Shown piece after piece: positions 7,817 through 18,191 of a DNA stretch of 64,000 bases. Source of the DNA: Streptococcus plurextorum DSM 22810 (GTDB lineage: Bacteria; Bacillota; Bacilli; Lactobacillales; Streptococcaceae); assembly GCF_000423745.1 (NCBI RefSeq), contig NZ_AUIO01000004.1, forward strand, positions 62,001 through 126,000, given 5' to 3'. Position numbers and translations under genes: made by a program. How positions within the stretch are numbered: the first letter of the stretch is position 1; each line of letters starts with the position of its first letter. The notes under the pieces were generated by a model. It saw only the letters and a program-made list of their open reading frames with translations. It was not told the DNA's origin and did no database searches.

Positions 7817-8662
7817 ATGGACTGGAAAAGCTTATTTCCCAATGCTAGATTAAGCAGAAGCTTTGCGACAGAAACGGACATGATAACTGTTCCCTATAAG
7901 AAGTCATGGCTTCAGATTGCTAAAGCGGATTTGACAGAGAGAGAGTTAGCCTTCTTGCAACTGTTGCTAGAAGAAGAAGCTTGGCAGGAGAAGAAGTCTC
8001 CCTGGGCAAGTTTTTTACTGGGGGATAGTCAAGTACAACCCGAGCAATACCTGACCTACCAATTTCTTCATATCCAACATTCTCAAGACTTATCGCAAGA
8101 TTTATTACAGCTTCTAGGGGACTTATTGATGGGACAAGTTGCCCTGATTCAAACAGAAAGAAATCGTACAGCTCTCTTGTTAGTAGAGGATCAAGGGGGA
8201 GATTTTTTGATTCTCTTGCGTGAATTACTGGCTACAATTGAGAGTGATTTTGGCCTGTCTTTAGAAGTGTTCTTGGGAAATAGTTGGTCTCAGTTAGATA
8301 GTGAGAGCTTGCCATCGATCTTTCAGGCTGAAATGGCCCTTTTTACAGACTTTATAGTAGGTCATTCTTCGGAAAAAGTTCAGAGCTTTTCGAAAATCAT
8401 GCTCTGGGCTTTAAGCAACAACCGAGGAGGCGGTATTTTCAAGGAAAAACTCAAGTCCTATCTATCACAGCAATCTGAAATGGTAGATGTGATTCATGCT
8501 CTGTGGGAGAGTCACGGTAATCAGGTGCAGGCTTCCCAAATGCTATACCTTCACCGCAATAGCCTGCAATATAAAATGGACAAATTTCAGCGTTTATCTG
8601 GACTTAATCTGAAAAAACTAGATGATTTAGCCCTTTGTTATTGGCTTTTATTGGAAGATTAA
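7817..8662 (+). CDS. PucR/CdaR-type helix-turn-helix regulator
   Basis: 281 residues. The C-terminal ~60 residues (VIHALWESHGNQVQASQMLYLHRNSLQYKMDKFQ, where the N-x-x-Q-A-S and L-H-R-N-S-L-x-Y-K motifs are diagnostic) are the PucR-type HTH_30 domain found in sugar-diacid and purine regulators. The N-terminal ~210 residues are an acidic sensor region with no recognised ligand pocket. It sits directly upstream of msmK on the same strand, separated by a 412-bp gap with its own promoter. A regulatory link to msmK is possible but not shown. Confidence 0.75.
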   Translation: MDWKSLFPNARLSRSFATETDMITVPYKKSWLQIAKADLTERELAFLQLLLEEEAWQEKKSPWASFLLGDSQVQPEQYLTYQFLHIQHSQDLSQDLLQLLGDLLMGQVALIQTERNRTALLLVEDQGGDFLILLRELLATIESDFGLSLEVFLGNSWSQLDSESLPSIFQAEMALFTDFIVGHSSEKVQSFSKIMLWALSNNRGGGIFKEKLKSYLSQQSEMVDVIHALWESHGNQVQASQMLYLHRNSLQYKMDKFQRLSGLNLKKLDDLALCYWLLLED

Positions 8663-8953
8663 GCCTACTATCCAAGTCAATGGTTGTCTTTCAGATTGTA
8701 GTAAAAGTTCTTTTAGCTACTTGCCTTAAGTGGTACGAACGACAGGGGTATCCTTTGAAAGTCTATACCTTATTTTGAGCTCAAGGTCTCAAAAATGACG
8801 AGCGGGGAAACGATAAGTGTTGCCATCACTTTTACCAATGCAGGAAGCATCTGATATTACGTGCTTTTTCTGACAAAATCGGGAACCAGTCCTTAAGCTA
8901 GCAGAACTAGTTAGTTTGTTTTAGTTGAAACTAAACTTTATCTACACGCTATG
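8663..8953. other. Intergenic stretch with no recognised gene
   Basis: Most of a 412-bp gap. On the minus strand 8792-8920 is open for 43 codons without a start codon and reads like coding sequence near its end (IGKSDGNTYRFPARHF then stop at 8789-8791). I could not assign it; it may be the decayed end of a gene or chance. Nothing else is visible here. Confidence 0.4.
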
Positions 8954-8975
8954 CCCAAGTCAATCTTGGGTTTTG
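8954..8975 (+). terminator. Weak terminator in the pucR-msmK gap
   Basis: CCCAAG-TCAAT-CTTGGG followed by TTTT. Only a 6-bp stem, so efficiency is uncertain. Confidence 0.4.
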
Positions 8976-9009
8976 TGCATGTTGCCCAAAAATCTGTTTA
9001 GGCTGACCA

Positions 9010-9039
9010 TAGACAAAATAAAAGCGCTTTTGGTATGAT
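9010..9039 (+). promoter_or_regulatory. msmK promoter with overlapping cre-like palindrome
   Basis: TAGACA (9010-9015), 18-nt spacer, TATGAT (9034-9039) preceded by TGG. The spacer holds AAAAGCGCTTTT (9020-9031), a perfect palindrome with the central CG and A/T arms of a catabolite-responsive element. It differs from the consensus at the outer TG/CA positions. CcpA bound here would block RNA polymerase. Confidence 0.55.
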
Positions 9040-9074
9040 TAGAGTATCAAAATAAGAGATAAGGAAATGCACTT

Positions 9075-10208
9075 ATGACAACACTAAAACTGAATAACAT
9101 TTATAAAAAGTATCCAAAAAGCACTCATTATTCTGTTGAAAATTTCAACCTAGATATCAAAGATAAAGAATTTATCGTTTTCGTAGGACCTTCAGGATGT
9201 GGTAAATCAACAACTCTTCGCATGATTGCGGGACTTGAGGATATTACAGAAGGTGAATTTTACATTGATGATAAACTCATGAACGATGAAGCGCCAAAAG
9301 ACCGTGACATCGCTATGGTTTTCCAGAACTATGCCCTTTACCCACATATGACGGTGTATGACAACATGGCATTTGGTCTGAAATTGCGTAAATACTCAAA
9401 AGAGGAAATTGACAAGCGCGTTAAAGAAGCAGCTGAAATCCTTGGTTTGACAGAGTTCTTGACTCGTAAACCAGCAGACCTTTCAGGAGGACAGCGCCAG
9501 CGTGTTGCCATGGGACGTGCTATTGTCCGTGACGCAAAAGTTTTCCTCATGGATGAGCCTTTGTCAAACTTGGATGCAAAATTACGCGTGTCCATGCGTG
9601 CAGAAATTGCTAAAATTCACCGTCGTATTGGTGCGACAACGATTTACGTTACCCACGACCAAACAGAAGCGATGACATTGGCTGACCGTATCGTTATCAT
9701 GTCGTCAACTAAAAACCCAGAAGGGTCTGGAACTATTGGACGTGTGGAACAAATCGGTACCCCTCAAGAGCTTTACAATGAACCAGCAAACAAATTTGTT
9801 GCAGGATTCATCGGAAGCCCAGCTATGAACTTCTTCACTGTAAAAGTAGAAGATGGCAAACTCATCAGCAAAGACGGTCTGTCATTGAAATTGCCAGAAG
9901 GTCAAGTGAAAATGCTTGAAACTGCAGGATACAAAGGAAAAGAACTGATCTTTGGTATTCGTCCAGAAGATATTTCAGGCAATCCAATCGTGCATGACAC
10001 GTATCCAGATGCGACTGTTAAAGCTGAAGTTATGGTATCAGAGCTTTTAGGTAGCGAAACCATGCTCTATGTTAAAGTAGGTGAAAGCGAGTTTGCTTCT
10101 CGTGTTGATGCCCGCGATTTCCATAATCCAGGTGAGCAAGTTGAGTTGACATTTAACGTTGCTAAAGGTCACTTCTTTGACTTAGAGACAGAAAAACGCA
10201 TTAAATAA
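9075..10208 (+). CDS. msmK: Multiple-sugar ABC transporter ATPase MsmK (UgpC/MalK family)
   Basis: 377 residues. Walker [10 protein letters not shown] (about residues 37-45), Q-loop [12 protein letters not shown], signature LSGGQRQR, Walker [13 protein letters not shown] and H-loop YVTHDQTEA are all intact. The C-terminal ~130 residues form the regulatory OB/TOBE domain of MalK-type ATPases ([17 protein letters not shown]). In streptococci MsmK is a shared ATPase for several sugar permeases. No permease is adjacent; the msmEFG genes 42 kb away in this window lack an ATPase, which makes MsmK their likely partner. Confidence 0.92.
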   Translation: MTTLKLNNIYKKYPKSTHYSVENFNLDIKDKEFIVFVGPSGCGKSTTLRMIAGLEDITEGEFYIDDKLMNDEAPKDRDIAMVFQNYALYPHMTVYDNMAFGLKLRKYSKEEIDKRVKEAAEILGLTEFLTRKPADLSGGQRQRVAMGRAIVRDAKVFLMDEPLSNLDAKLRVSMRAEIAKIHRRIGATTIYVTHDQTEAMTLADRIVIMSSTKNPEGSGTIGRVEQIGTPQELYNEPANKFVAGFIGSPAMNFFTVKVEDGKLISKDGLSLKLPEGQVKMLETAGYKGKELIFGIRPEDISGNPIVHDTYPDATVKAEVMVSELLGSETMLYVKVGESEFASRVDARDFHNPGEQVELTFNVAKGHFFDLETEKRIK

Positions 10209-10224
10209 GATACTCCTAAATCAA

Positions 10225-10244
10225 GCCCGCATTTGCGGGTTTTT
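10225..10244 (+). terminator. Terminator after msmK
   Basis: GCCCGC-ATTT-GCGGG followed by five Ts, 17 nt after the msmK stop. Confidence 0.8.
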
Positions 10245-10280
10245 ATGCTTTCTTAATTTTAGACAGAAAGCTTTTTTTTG

Positions 10281-10289
10281 TGCTATAAT
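10281..10289 (+). promoter_or_regulatory. Extended -10 of rsmH, predicting a leaderless mRNA
   Basis: TGCTATAAT with TATAAT at 10284-10289. The rsmH ATG starts at 10297, only 7 nt later, which is where transcription should begin. No Shine-Dalgarno sequence can fit in the transcript. Confidence 0.6.
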
Positions 10290-10296
10290 AAAAGTT

Positions 10297-11250
10297 ATGA
10301 CTACAAGAGAATTTCACCACGTGACAGTCTTGCTTCAAGAGACCGTTGATTTACTTGATATTAAGCCAGATGGTATTTATGTTGATGCTACTTTGGGTGG
10401 GGCAGGGCATTCGTCCTATTTGTTATCCCAACTTAGCGATAAGGGGCATTTGTATTGCTTTGATCAAGATCAAAAGGCTATTGATAATGCTAAAATAAAA
10501 CTCAAGGATTATATGGATAGAGGCATGGTGACTTTTATCAAGGATAATTTCAGGCATTTAAAAAGTCGTTTGAATCAGCAAGGGGTGTTTGAAATTGACG
10601 GTATCTTGTATGATTTAGGTGTCTCTAGTCCACAATTGGATGAGCGTGAGCGTGGCTTTTCTTATAAAAAAGAAGCACCGCTTGATATGCGGATGAATCA
10701 AGATTATCCATTGACAGCCTATGATGTCGTCAATGGCTATGATTACCATGAATTGGTTCAAATTTTCTTCAAATATGGTGAGGATAAATTTTCTAAGCAA
10801 GTAGCGCGAAAAATCGAACAAGCTCGGGCGATAAAACCGATTGAAACGACGACAGAACTTTCGGAGCTTATAAAATCAGCCAAACCTGCTAAAGAGCTTA
10901 AGAAAAAAGGACATCCAGCCAAGCAACTTTTCCAAGCAATCCGTATTGAAGTTAATGATGAGCTTGGAGCAGCAGATGAGTCTATTCAGCAAGCTATGGA
11001 CATGCTCAGGGTTGGTGGGCGCATTTCGGTAATCACCTTCCACTCTTTGGAGGATCGTTTGACCAAACAACTCTTTAAAGCTGCGTCAACAGTAGAGGTG
11101 CCAAAGGGTCTGCCTTTTATCCCAGAAGAGTTAAAACCCAAGTTTGAATTGGTTTCTCGAAAGCCTATTTTACCTAGCCAAGAAGAACTTGATGCTAATA
11201 ACCGTGCGCATTCAGCTAAGCTGCGTGTCGCTAGAAAAATACATCACTAA
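10297..11250 (+). CDS. rsmH: 16S rRNA (cytosine1402-N4)-methyltransferase
   Basis: 317 residues. The start [20 protein letters not shown] matches other streptococcal RsmH N-termini, so the ATG at 10297 is right despite the absence of a ribosome site. The SAM-binding region has [11 protein letters not shown] (about residues 32-42), and [17 protein letters not shown] and ITFHSLEDR are family motifs. RsmH methylates C1402 in the ribosomal P site. It heads the division/wall cluster with ftsL 12 nt downstream. Confidence 0.94.
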   Translation: MTTREFHHVTVLLQETVDLLDIKPDGIYVDATLGGAGHSSYLLSQLSDKGHLYCFDQDQKAIDNAKIKLKDYMDRGMVTFIKDNFRHLKSRLNQQGVFEIDGILYDLGVSSPQLDERERGFSYKKEAPLDMRMNQDYPLTAYDVVNGYDYHELVQIFFKYGEDKFSKQVARKIEQARAIKPIETTTELSELIKSAKPAKELKKKGHPAKQLFQAIRIEVNDELGAADESIQQAMDMLRVGGRISVITFHSLEDRLTKQLFKAASTVEVPKGLPFIPEELKPKFELVSRKPILPSQEELDANNRAHSAKLRVARKIHH

Positions 11251-11262
11251 AAGAGGTTAATT

Positions 11263-11586
11263 ATGTCAGCAGATAAACAGCAAGAGGCTCTTACTCAAAT
11301 GGTTCAACGGCGCTTTCGTCAATTTACGCGCCTAGAAAAAGTTTTTTATGCCACAATTATTATCTCTGCTATTACTATGGCCATTAGCCTGATTTATTTA
11401 CAAAGTAAAAACTTACAATTGCAACAAGTTATTTCAGAACTTAATGGAAGTTTAAATACACAACAGACAGAATACAATAATGCCAAGCAGGAAGTTAACG
11501 AACTTCTTCAGAGAGAGAGGGTTATTAAGATTGCTGAAGAGGCAGCATTGGAGCCCCGAACGGATAGCATCCAGAAAGTTGAATAA
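11263..11586 (+). CDS. ftsL: Cell division protein FtsL
   Basis: 107 residues: a basic cytoplasmic N-terminus, one membrane helix at about residues 29-47 (VFYATIIISAITMAISLIY), then a Q/N/E-rich extracellular coiled coil. This is the bitopic FtsL layout; FtsL forms the FtsLB-DivIC complex that activates septal wall synthesis. It lies between rsmH and pbpX as in other streptococci, ending 2 nt before pbpX. A ribosome site AAGAGG precedes the ATG. Confidence 0.88.
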   Translation: MSADKQQEALTQMVQRRFRQFTRLEKVFYATIIISAITMAISLIYLQSKNLQLQQVISELNGSLNTQQTEYNNAKQEVNELLQRERVIKIAEEAALEPRTDSIQKVE

Positions 11587-11588
11587 TC

Positions 11589-13838
11589 ATGAAAAAACTA
11601 AGCCAGTTATTTTTGGACTATGCTGTGAAAGATCGGAAGAGTCCTAACCTCAATAGAAAGCGTGTCGGACAGAATCTGATGATTGTGTCCATTTTTACCT
11701 TCTTTATTTTTTTGATTAACTTTGCCATTATTATTGGGACAGATAGCAAAAATGGTCAAAAATTATCTGAAAAAGCCTCTCAGGTTTACCAATTACAGGT
11801 AAAGGCTCAGGCAAAGCGAGGCACGATCTATGACCGACATGGTAATATCATTGCTGAAGACTCGACAACTTATTCTGTTTATGCGGTTATCAATAAGGAT
11901 TATGTTGATGTTAAGGGGAATAAGCTCTATGTGCAGTCGTCTCAATTTGATGAATTAGCCACCATTTTTGAAGAGCATTTAGGCATGGAGAAGGACTATG
12001 TTGTCAGCCTATTGGAACAAGACGGTCTTTCTCAAACGTCGTTTGGTGTCAAGGGAAATAATCTCTCTTACAGCACGATGTTGACAGTTTCAAAGGCTGT
12101 TGAAGAAGCGGGGATTAAAGGTGTCGGTTTTGAAACGAACCCTGGGCGTATGTATCCAAATGGAACCTTTGCTTCTCAATTCATTGGCTTAGCCCAATTG
12201 GTCGAGGAAAAGGATGGCACAAAATCTTTTGAAGGAACGATGGGTCTAGAAGCCTCTTTAAATAGCCTTTTGTCAGGGACTGATGGCATTGTTAGTTATC
12301 AAAAAGATAAGAATGGTAACGTATTGCTAGGGGCAGCTACCCCAGTGAAACCCTCTGTTGAAGGCAAGGATGTTTACACGACCTTATCACAACCCCTACA
12401 AGTCACCTTAGAGACTCAGATGGACCTTTTGGCTGAAAAAGCCACTGCTAAATATATTAGTGCGACTCTGGTCAATGCTAAGACTGGGGAGATTTTAGCG
12501 ACTAGTCAAAGACCGACCTTTAACGCTAGTACCCTAGAAGGTCTAAATAGTGACCAACTTGGGACTTGGAGCACATTGCTTTATCAGGGGCAATTTGAGC
12601 CAGGTTCAACCATGAAAGTCTTTACTTTGGCATCTGCTATCGACAATGGGACGTTTAATCCGAATCAGACTTATTATAGTGATAAGTATCAGATAGCCGA
12701 TGCGACCATTAAAGACTGGGATGTCAACCAAGGATTGACTGATGGGAATTACCTGACGATGGCTCAAGGTTTTGCTCACTCTAGTAACGTTGGGATGTTG
12801 CACCTGCAACAAGCAATGGGAGACGAGCTCTGGCTTGATTACTTGTCGAAATTCCGTTTTGGTACTCGTACTCGATTTGGCATGTTAGAAGAAGGTGTGG
12901 GCTCACTTCCCGAAGATAACCTTGTAAGTATTGCCATGTCAGCTTTTGGCCATGCTATCAACGTTACTCAAATTCAAATGCTACGAGCTTTTTCAGCCAT
13001 TTCAAATGACGGTGTTATGTTAGAACCACATATCATCAGTCAAATTTACGATCCCAATACAGATACTAGCCGTGTGATTTCACCAGAAATCGTGGGAAAA
13101 CCCGTATCAGAGAAAGCCGCGAGAGAGACAAGGCAGTATATGGTAACGGTCGCAACAGACCCTGTTTGGGGAACGCTCTATGCTTCTTCTGTCGGTGGCC
13201 CTATTATTCAGGTTAACAATGAGAGTGTTGCCGTAAAATCAGGAAGCGCTGAAATCGCTGATGAAAAAAATGGCGGATACTTGGAAAAAAGTACGGACGT
13301 GATTAACTCAGTCATTGCCATGGTTCCTTCTAATGAGCCTGAATTTATGATGTATGTTACCGTACAGCAGGGTGAGACTTTCAATGGTATTTATTGGAAA
13401 GATATTTTCAATCCTGTCTTAGAGCAGGCGATGCTGATGAAAGAGGAACTCACTAGCCAGGTCGTACCAGTGAGCTCAAAGGTATCCACTTATAAACTTC
13501 CGACCGTCATTGGAAAACCGTCCGGAACCACAGCAGACACCTTACGCCGTAATCTGGTACATCCGATTCTCGTTGGAAATGGTGAAACCATTCTTCAAAG
13601 CTCTGTTAAAGAAGGCAGCAAATTGACTGAGAATGCTCAAGTGTTACTGCTCACAGACAATCTTAAAACCTTACCAGACATGTATGGATGGACTAAGGAA
13701 AATATGGATACCTTTGCGGAATGGCAAGGCATTACGGTAACTTACAAAGGTTCTGGAAAGGTCGTTGTTAAGCAGAGCGTTGATGCAGGAAGCGATATTT
13801 CCAAACTTAAGGAAATGACAATTACTTTAGGAGACTAA
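11589..13838 (+). CDS. pbpX: Penicillin-binding protein 2X (septal class B transpeptidase)
   Basis: 749 residues. N-terminal cytoplasmic tail, one membrane anchor at about residues 28-50, dimerisation domain, transpeptidase domain and two PASTA domains at the C-terminus (from about residue 635). The active site has S340-T-M-K, S398-S-N and K550-S-G-S. Each is three residues later than the pneumococcal positions 337, 395 and 547. The last motif reads KSGS instead of the usual KSGT. It cross-links septal peptidoglycan with FtsW. The ribosome site is weak; translation is probably coupled to ftsL. Confidence 0.94.
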   Translation: MKKLSQLFLDYAVKDRKSPNLNRKRVGQNLMIVSIFTFFIFLINFAIIIGTDSKNGQKLSEKASQVYQLQVKAQAKRGTIYDRHGNIIAEDSTTYSVYAVINKDYVDVKGNKLYVQSSQFDELATIFEEHLGMEKDYVVSLLEQDGLSQTSFGVKGNNLSYSTMLTVSKAVEEAGIKGVGFETNPGRMYPNGTFASQFIGLAQLVEEKDGTKSFEGTMGLEASLNSLLSGTDGIVSYQKDKNGNVLLGAATPVKPSVEGKDVYTTLSQPLQVTLETQMDLLAEKATAKYISATLVNAKTGEILATSQRPTFNASTLEGLNSDQLGTWSTLLYQGQFEPGSTMKVFTLASAIDNGTFNPNQTYYSDKYQIADATIKDWDVNQGLTDGNYLTMAQGFAHSSNVGMLHLQQAMGDELWLDYLSKFRFGTRTRFGMLEEGVGSLPEDNLVSIAMSAFGHAINVTQIQMLRAFSAISNDGVMLEPHIISQIYDPNTDTSRVISPEIVGKPVSEKAARETRQYMVTVATDPVWGTLYASSVGGPIIQVNNESVAVKSGSAEIADEKNGGYLEKSTDVINSVIAMVPSNEPEFMMYVTVQQGETFNGIYWKDIFNPVLEQAMLMKEELTSQVVPVSSKVSTYKLPTVIGKPSGTTADTLRRNLVHPILVGNGETILQSSVKEGSKLTENAQVLLLTDNLKTLPDMYGWTKENMDTFAEWQGITVTYKGSGKVVVKQSVDAGSDISKLKEMTITLGD

Positions 13839-13839
13839 G

Positions 13840-14856
13840 ATGTTATTAATTTTGATGGCAGGCCTAGTGGCTTTCCTATTGACGGCTATTGCCATGCCAC
13901 ATTTTATCCGATTTTTTCAAATCAAAAAAATTGGTGGACAACAGATGCACGAAGATGTTAAGCAACACATTGAAAAAGCGGGAACTCCGACTATGGGGGG
14001 GACAGTTTTTCTAATAGTAGCCTGTTTAGTGACCACGATCTTTTTTGTCATCGTTAATGCCAATGGTAGCTTGAAAACTCCTTGGACTGCAGTTGTCGGT
14101 ATTTTATTTGTTCTCGCAATTTACGGCACGATTGGCTTTCTTGATGACTTCTTGAAAATTTTCAGGAAAGTCAACGAAGGTCTGACTTCTATCCAGAAAT
14201 TGCTGGCGCAGATTGTAGGTGGTTTGATATTTTACCTTGTTCATGTGCAGTCGACTGGTCAAGACAGTCTCAATGTTTTTGGGCATCAGATTCATCTCGG
14301 TATTTTCTATATCGCTTTTGTCCTCTTTTGGCTAGTCGGTTTTTCCAATGCTGTTAACCTGACTGATGGTATTGATGGCTTGGCTTCAATTTCAGTAGTG
14401 ATTAGCCTAACGTCCTATGCCGTTATTGCCTTTAAGCAAGGACAGTTTGATATTTTACTGACAATCGTCACCATGATTGGGGCACTGCTAGGTTTCTTTC
14501 TTTTCAATAGAAAGCCTGCCAAGATTTTCATGGGAGATGTTGGTTCATTGGCCTTAGGCGCATTGCTTGCAGCGCTTTCTATTGCACTCCATCAGGAGTG
14601 GACCTTACTACTGATAGGACTGGTCTATGTCCTTGAAACCTCATCAGTCATGCTTCAGGTGTCCTATTTTAAATACACCAAGAGAAAATTTGGTGAAGGT
14701 CGTCGGATTTTCCGTATGACGCCATTTCACCATCATCTAGAACTTGGAGGGCTTTCAGGGAAAGCAGAGCGCTGGAGTGAGTGGAAGGTTGATGCCTTTT
14801 TGTGGACTGTAGGAGCAGTTGCTAGTCTTCTCACCCTTGCCATTCTCTATCTATAA
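13840..14856 (+). CDS. mraY: Phospho-N-acetylmuramoyl-pentapeptide transferase
   Basis: 338 residues, about ten membrane helices. Catalytic aspartate motifs are present: FLDDFLKIF (about residue 102), NLTDGIDGL (about residue 175) and [11 protein letters not shown] (about residue 230), plus the histidine-rich loop [12 protein letters not shown]. MraY makes lipid I from UDP-MurNAc-pentapeptide and undecaprenyl phosphate. It begins 1 nt after the pbpX stop and ends the cluster before a strong terminator. Confidence 0.95.
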   Translation: MLLILMAGLVAFLLTAIAMPHFIRFFQIKKIGGQQMHEDVKQHIEKAGTPTMGGTVFLIVACLVTTIFFVIVNANGSLKTPWTAVVGILFVLAIYGTIGFLDDFLKIFRKVNEGLTSIQKLLAQIVGGLIFYLVHVQSTGQDSLNVFGHQIHLGIFYIAFVLFWLVGFSNAVNLTDGIDGLASISVVISLTSYAVIAFKQGQFDILLTIVTMIGALLGFFLFNRKPAKIFMGDVGSLALGALLAALSIALHQEWTLLLIGLVYVLETSSVMLQVSYFKYTKRKFGEGRRIFRMTPFHHHLELGGLSGKAERWSEWKVDAFLWTVGAVASLLTLAILYL

Positions 14857-14859
14857 AGC

Positions 14860-14885
14860 AATCAGCGGATTTCCGCTGATTTTTG
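14860..14885 (+). terminator. Terminator after mraY
   Basis: AATCAGCGG-ATTT-CCGCTGATT followed by TTT. The T run overlaps the start of the next promoter. Confidence 0.85.
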
Positions 14886-14894
14886 TGCTATAAT
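14886..14894 (+). promoter_or_regulatory. Extended -10 promoter of the DEAD-box helicase gene
   Basis: TGCTATAAT, directly after the mraY terminator T run, 34 bases before the ATG at 14929. Confidence 0.6.
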
Positions 14895-14928
14895 AGATAA
14901 GATTAAGAATAGAAACGAAGTAACTAAC

Positions 14929-16272
14929 ATGTCATTTAAAGATTTTAATTTTAAAACCTACATTCAGGAAGCGCTTGATGAGATTAAGTTTGTCCAGCCG
15001 ACGGATGTTCAGCAAAAGTTGATACCTGTTGTGCGTTCAGGTCGTGATTTGGTCGGAGAGTCAAAGACTGGTTCGGGTAAGACGCATACCTTTCTCTTGC
15101 CGATTTTTGAGAAATTAGACGAGACAGGCAAGGACGTGCAAGTCGTTATCACAGCACCTTCGAGGGAATTGGCAACGCAGATTTACCAAGCGACTAAGCA
15201 GATTGCTGATAAGTCTGAGACGGAAATTCGTGTGGCCAATTACGTGGGTGGAACAGATAAGCTTCGCCAAATTGAAAAGCTAAAAGTAGCGCAGCCTCAC
15301 ATTGTTATCGGAACACCAGGACGTGTCTATGATTTGGTGAAATCAGGGGATCTTGCCATTCACAAGGCGCATACGTTTGTGGTGGATGAGGCAGATATGA
15401 CGATGGACATGGGCTTTTTGGAGACGGTGGATAAGATTGCTAGTTCCCTTCCAAAAGACGTGCAAATCTTAGTCTTTTCAGCAACCATTCCACAGAAGTT
15501 GCAACCTTTCCTTAAAAAATACCTGACAAATCCTGTCATGGAGAAAATCAAGACGTCAACAGTGATAGCTGATACCATCGATAACTGGTTGATTTCTACC
15601 AAGGGTCGCGATAAGAATGCTCAGATTCTGGAGTTGGCAAAGTGTTTAAGACCTTATCTGGCTATGATTTTTGTCAATACCAAGGAACGTGCGGATGACT
15701 TGCATGCTTACCTGGTGGCTAATGGGCTTAAGGTAGCCAAAATTCATGGCGGTATCCCGCCACGTGAGCGTAAGCGTATCATGAGTCAGGTGAAACATCT
15801 GGACTACGAGTATATTGTCGCCACAGATTTAGCGGCGCGTGGGATTGACATTGAAGGGGTCAGTCACGTGATCAATGATGCCATCCCTCAAGACTTGTCC
15901 TTCTTTGTGCACCGTGTGGGACGTACGGGTCGCAACGGTCTCCCGGGTACAGCTATTACCCTCTATCAGCCAAGTGATGACTCGGACATCAGAGAGCTTG
16001 AGAAGTTGGGCGTGGCCTTTGTACCGAAAATAGTCAAGGATGGGGAGATTCAAGATACCTACGACCGTGACCGCCGTGCCAATCGCGAAAAGTCTTATAA
16101 GAAATTAGACACTGAGATGATTGGTCTAGTCAAAAAGAAAAAGAAAAAAGTCAAGCCTGGCTACAAGAAGAAAATCCAGTGGGCGGTTGACGAAAAACGT
16201 AAGAAAGAACGTCGTGCAGAGGCGCGTGCCAAAGGCCGTGCTGATCGTAAGGCCAAGCGACAAAGCTTCTAA
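14929..16272 (+). CDS. DEAD-box RNA helicase (CshB-like)
   Basis: 447 residues. Q-motif KFVQPTDVQQKLIP, motif I SKTGSGKT, motif Ia APSRELATQ, motif II VVDEADMTMD, motif III VFSATIP, motif V TDLAARGID and motif VI HRVGRTGRNG are all present. The C-terminus (from about residue 395) is very rich in K and R, as in cold-shock helicases that bind structured RNA. Length fits CshB rather than the longer CshA. Likely roles are ribosome assembly and mRNA turnover. It is a single-gene unit with its own promoter. Confidence 0.85.
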   Translation: MSFKDFNFKTYIQEALDEIKFVQPTDVQQKLIPVVRSGRDLVGESKTGSGKTHTFLLPIFEKLDETGKDVQVVITAPSRELATQIYQATKQIADKSETEIRVANYVGGTDKLRQIEKLKVAQPHIVIGTPGRVYDLVKSGDLAIHKAHTFVVDEADMTMDMGFLETVDKIASSLPKDVQILVFSATIPQKLQPFLKKYLTNPVMEKIKTSTVIADTIDNWLISTKGRDKNAQILELAKCLRPYLAMIFVNTKERADDLHAYLVANGLKVAKIHGGIPPRERKRIMSQVKHLDYEYIVATDLAARGIDIEGVSHVINDAIPQDLSFFVHRVGRTGRNGLPGTAITLYQPSDDSDIRELEKLGVAFVPKIVKDGEIQDTYDRDRRANREKSYKKLDTEMIGLVKKKKKKVKPGYKKKIQWAVDEKRKKERRAEARAKGRADRKAKRQSF

Positions 16273-16279
16273 GGTGAGC

Positions 16280-16315
16280 AGAGGCTGGGACAGGGTTCCT
16301 GGCCTCTACGTTTTT
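16280..16315 (+). terminator. Terminator-like hairpin after the helicase gene
   Basis: AGAGGC pairs with GCCTCT around an inner hairpin CAGG-GTT-CCTG, followed by ACGTTTTT. The GAGGCTGGGACA core is a motif seen in many streptococcal intergenic hairpins. Confidence 0.6.
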
Positions 16316-16457
16316 GCCTAATCTGTTGGTACAAGAGCTGATGAGGGTTTAATTCCAGTTGCAATCAGCTGTTTGGCAGTTGAACGGTATGATTGATGGT
16401 TTTTTAGACGACAAGTTTCTGCGCTAATTTTATGCTATAGTTTTAGCTTATTAGAGA

Positions 16458-16474
16458 GATAGGTAAGACCTATC
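16458..16474. promoter_or_regulatory. Inverted repeat upstream of the amino-acid ABC operon
   Basis: GATAGGT-AAG-ACCTATC, a perfect 7-bp inverted repeat. It lies between an upstream TGCTATAGT element (about 16431-16439) and TGTTACAAT (about 16512-16520), both possible extended -10s for the operon. Candidate operator; the cognate regulator is unknown. Confidence 0.35.
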
Positions 16475-16557
16475 ATGATGACGTAGCAAGTATTTTACAC
16501 CTGACTAGCTAGCGTGTTACAATAAAAAGTAGTGAATGAGAGAATGAGGAGACAGCA

Positions 16558-17448
16558 GTGGCTTCAATAACAAAAATGTGGCAGCAGTACAGGAAATGGA
16601 TATTAGTGGCACTTGCACTGATGGCCATTTTGCTTTTTTATCGTTTATGGTATCAGGATTTTGCAGTTTGGATTGCGGATGAGTATGGGAAATGGGTTCA
16701 ACAGATTCCTACAGGCAAGCGGTTTTCACCACGAGCAATTTTTGATGCGGTACCTGACATTTTAGGGAAATTACCAACAACGGTTGGTCTAACTCTAGTA
16801 GGCGCTTTTTTTGGCCTCGTATTAGGGCTTGTTTTTGCTATTGTGAAAATCAAGCGTGTGCCGGTTCTTTATCAAATACAATCGGTAGCGGTTAGTTTTT
16901 TACGAGGGACACCAATCTTGGTGCAACTATTGCTTAGCTACTATGGGATTCCGATGTTGTTGCGTGAAATCAATGCGGTTTATGGCTTAGAGCTCAATGT
17001 AGACAATGTGCCAGCTGCGGTATTTGTCATCACAGCTTTTGCCTTTAATGAAGCGGCCTATGCTAGTGAAACGATTCGTGCAGCCATCCAATCAGTTAAC
17101 GCTGGTGAAATTGAAGCGGCTCGTAGTCTTGGGATGACAGAAATACAGGTCTATCGCCGAGTGATTATTCCAAATGCTGCTGTCATTGCAACGCCTACCT
17201 TGATTAATTCTTTGATTGGATTAACCAAGGGAACTTCCCTAGCTTATAACGCTGGTATTACTGAAATTTTCAATCAGGCTAAGATTAGTTCAGGAAATGA
17301 TTACCGCTATTTTGAGCGCTATGTGGCGGTGTCTCTGATTTACTGGTCTCTTAGTATTTTGATTGAGCGCTTTGGTCGCCGTGTGGAAAATAATCTTGCT
17401 ATCAAAACGCCAGAACTTCAGTCGCTACCAGTGGGAGGTGATCGATAA
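16558..17448 (+). CDS. Polar amino-acid ABC transporter permease
   Basis: 296 residues from a GTG at 16558 preceded by GAGGAGA. It has an extra N-terminal helix (about residues 14-32) and then a HisM/GlnP-type five-helix permease domain. The EAA loop [19 protein letters not shown], contacting the ATPase, is at about residues 186-204. The family imports polar amino acids such as glutamine, arginine or cystine; the substrate cannot be told here. The ATPase gene overlaps by one base. No substrate-binding protein is encoded nearby or fused, so that component must come from elsewhere. Confidence 0.85.
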   Translation: MASITKMWQQYRKWILVALALMAILLFYRLWYQDFAVWIADEYGKWVQQIPTGKRFSPRAIFDAVPDILGKLPTTVGLTLVGAFFGLVLGLVFAIVKIKRVPVLYQIQSVAVSFLRGTPILVQLLLSYYGIPMLLREINAVYGLELNVDNVPAAVFVITAFAFNEAAYASETIRAAIQSVNAGEIEAARSLGMTEIQVYRRVIIPNAAVIATPTLINSLIGLTKGTSLAYNAGITEIFNQAKISSGNDYRYFERYVAVSLIYWSLSILIERFGRRVENNLAIKTPELQSLPVGGDR

Positions 17449-18191
17449 TGATTACAATTTCAAATCTGAGTAAAGAATTTTCAGGACAGAAGGTCCTAGA
17501 TAACCTTAATCTTTCGATTAAAAAAGGTGAAGTGATTGCACTTGTAGGAGCATCTGGTGCGGGGAAATCAACTTTTTTACGTTCCTTGAATTATCTTGAA
17601 GAGGCTGATTCAGGGCGCTTAGCCATTGATGACTTTTCCGTTGATTTTACAGACATCAAAAAAGAAGAAGTGCTGATTCTGCGTCGCAAATTGGCGATGG
17701 TTTTTCAACAGTTCAATCTTTTTGAGCGTCGCACTGCTCTTGATAATGTCAAGGAAGGCTTGAAAATTGTCAAAAAAATGTCTGATGCAGAAGCGACAGC
17801 GATTGCCAAGGAAGAGTTGGCAAAAGTGGGGCTATCAGATCGTGAAAATCACTACCCAAGACACTTATCGGGAGGGCAAAAGCAACGGGTGGCCATTGCT
17901 CGTGCACTTGCCATGAAGCCTGATGTGCTTCTGCTTGATGAGCCGACTTCAGCTCTTGATCCAGAGCTGGTGGGAGAGGTCGAAAAAGCTATTGAAGCTG
18001 CTGCCGAGGCAGGACAAACAATGATTTTAGTGAGTCATGATATGGGCTTTGTCTATGAAGTGGCAGATCGGGTTCTCTTTTTGGAAAAGGGCAAGATCTT
18101 GGAAGAAGGAACACCTTCTCAGATTTTCCATGATCCAAAAGAAGAACGGACAAAAGAGTTCTTTGCTAATTACAAAAAGACGGTCATTTGA
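17448..18191 (+). CDS. Amino-acid ABC transporter ATP-binding protein
   Basis: 247 residues, GlnQ/HisP type. Walker [10 protein letters not shown] at about residue 32, Q-loop MVFQQFNLF, signature LSGGQKQR, Walker [12 protein letters not shown] and switch histidine in LVSHDMGF are present. It pairs with the permease whose stop overlaps its ATG (TAATG). A terminator follows 18 nt after the stop. Confidence 0.9.
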   Translation: MITISNLSKEFSGQKVLDNLNLSIKKGEVIALVGASGAGKSTFLRSLNYLEEADSGRLAIDDFSVDFTDIKKEEVLILRRKLAMVFQQFNLFERRTALDNVKEGLKIVKKMSDAEATAIAKEELAKVGLSDRENHYPRHLSGGQKQRVAIARALAMKPDVLLLDEPTSALDPELVGEVEKAIEAAAEAGQTMILVSHDMGFVYEVADRVLFLEKGKILEEGTPSQIFHDPKEERTKEFFANYKKTVI

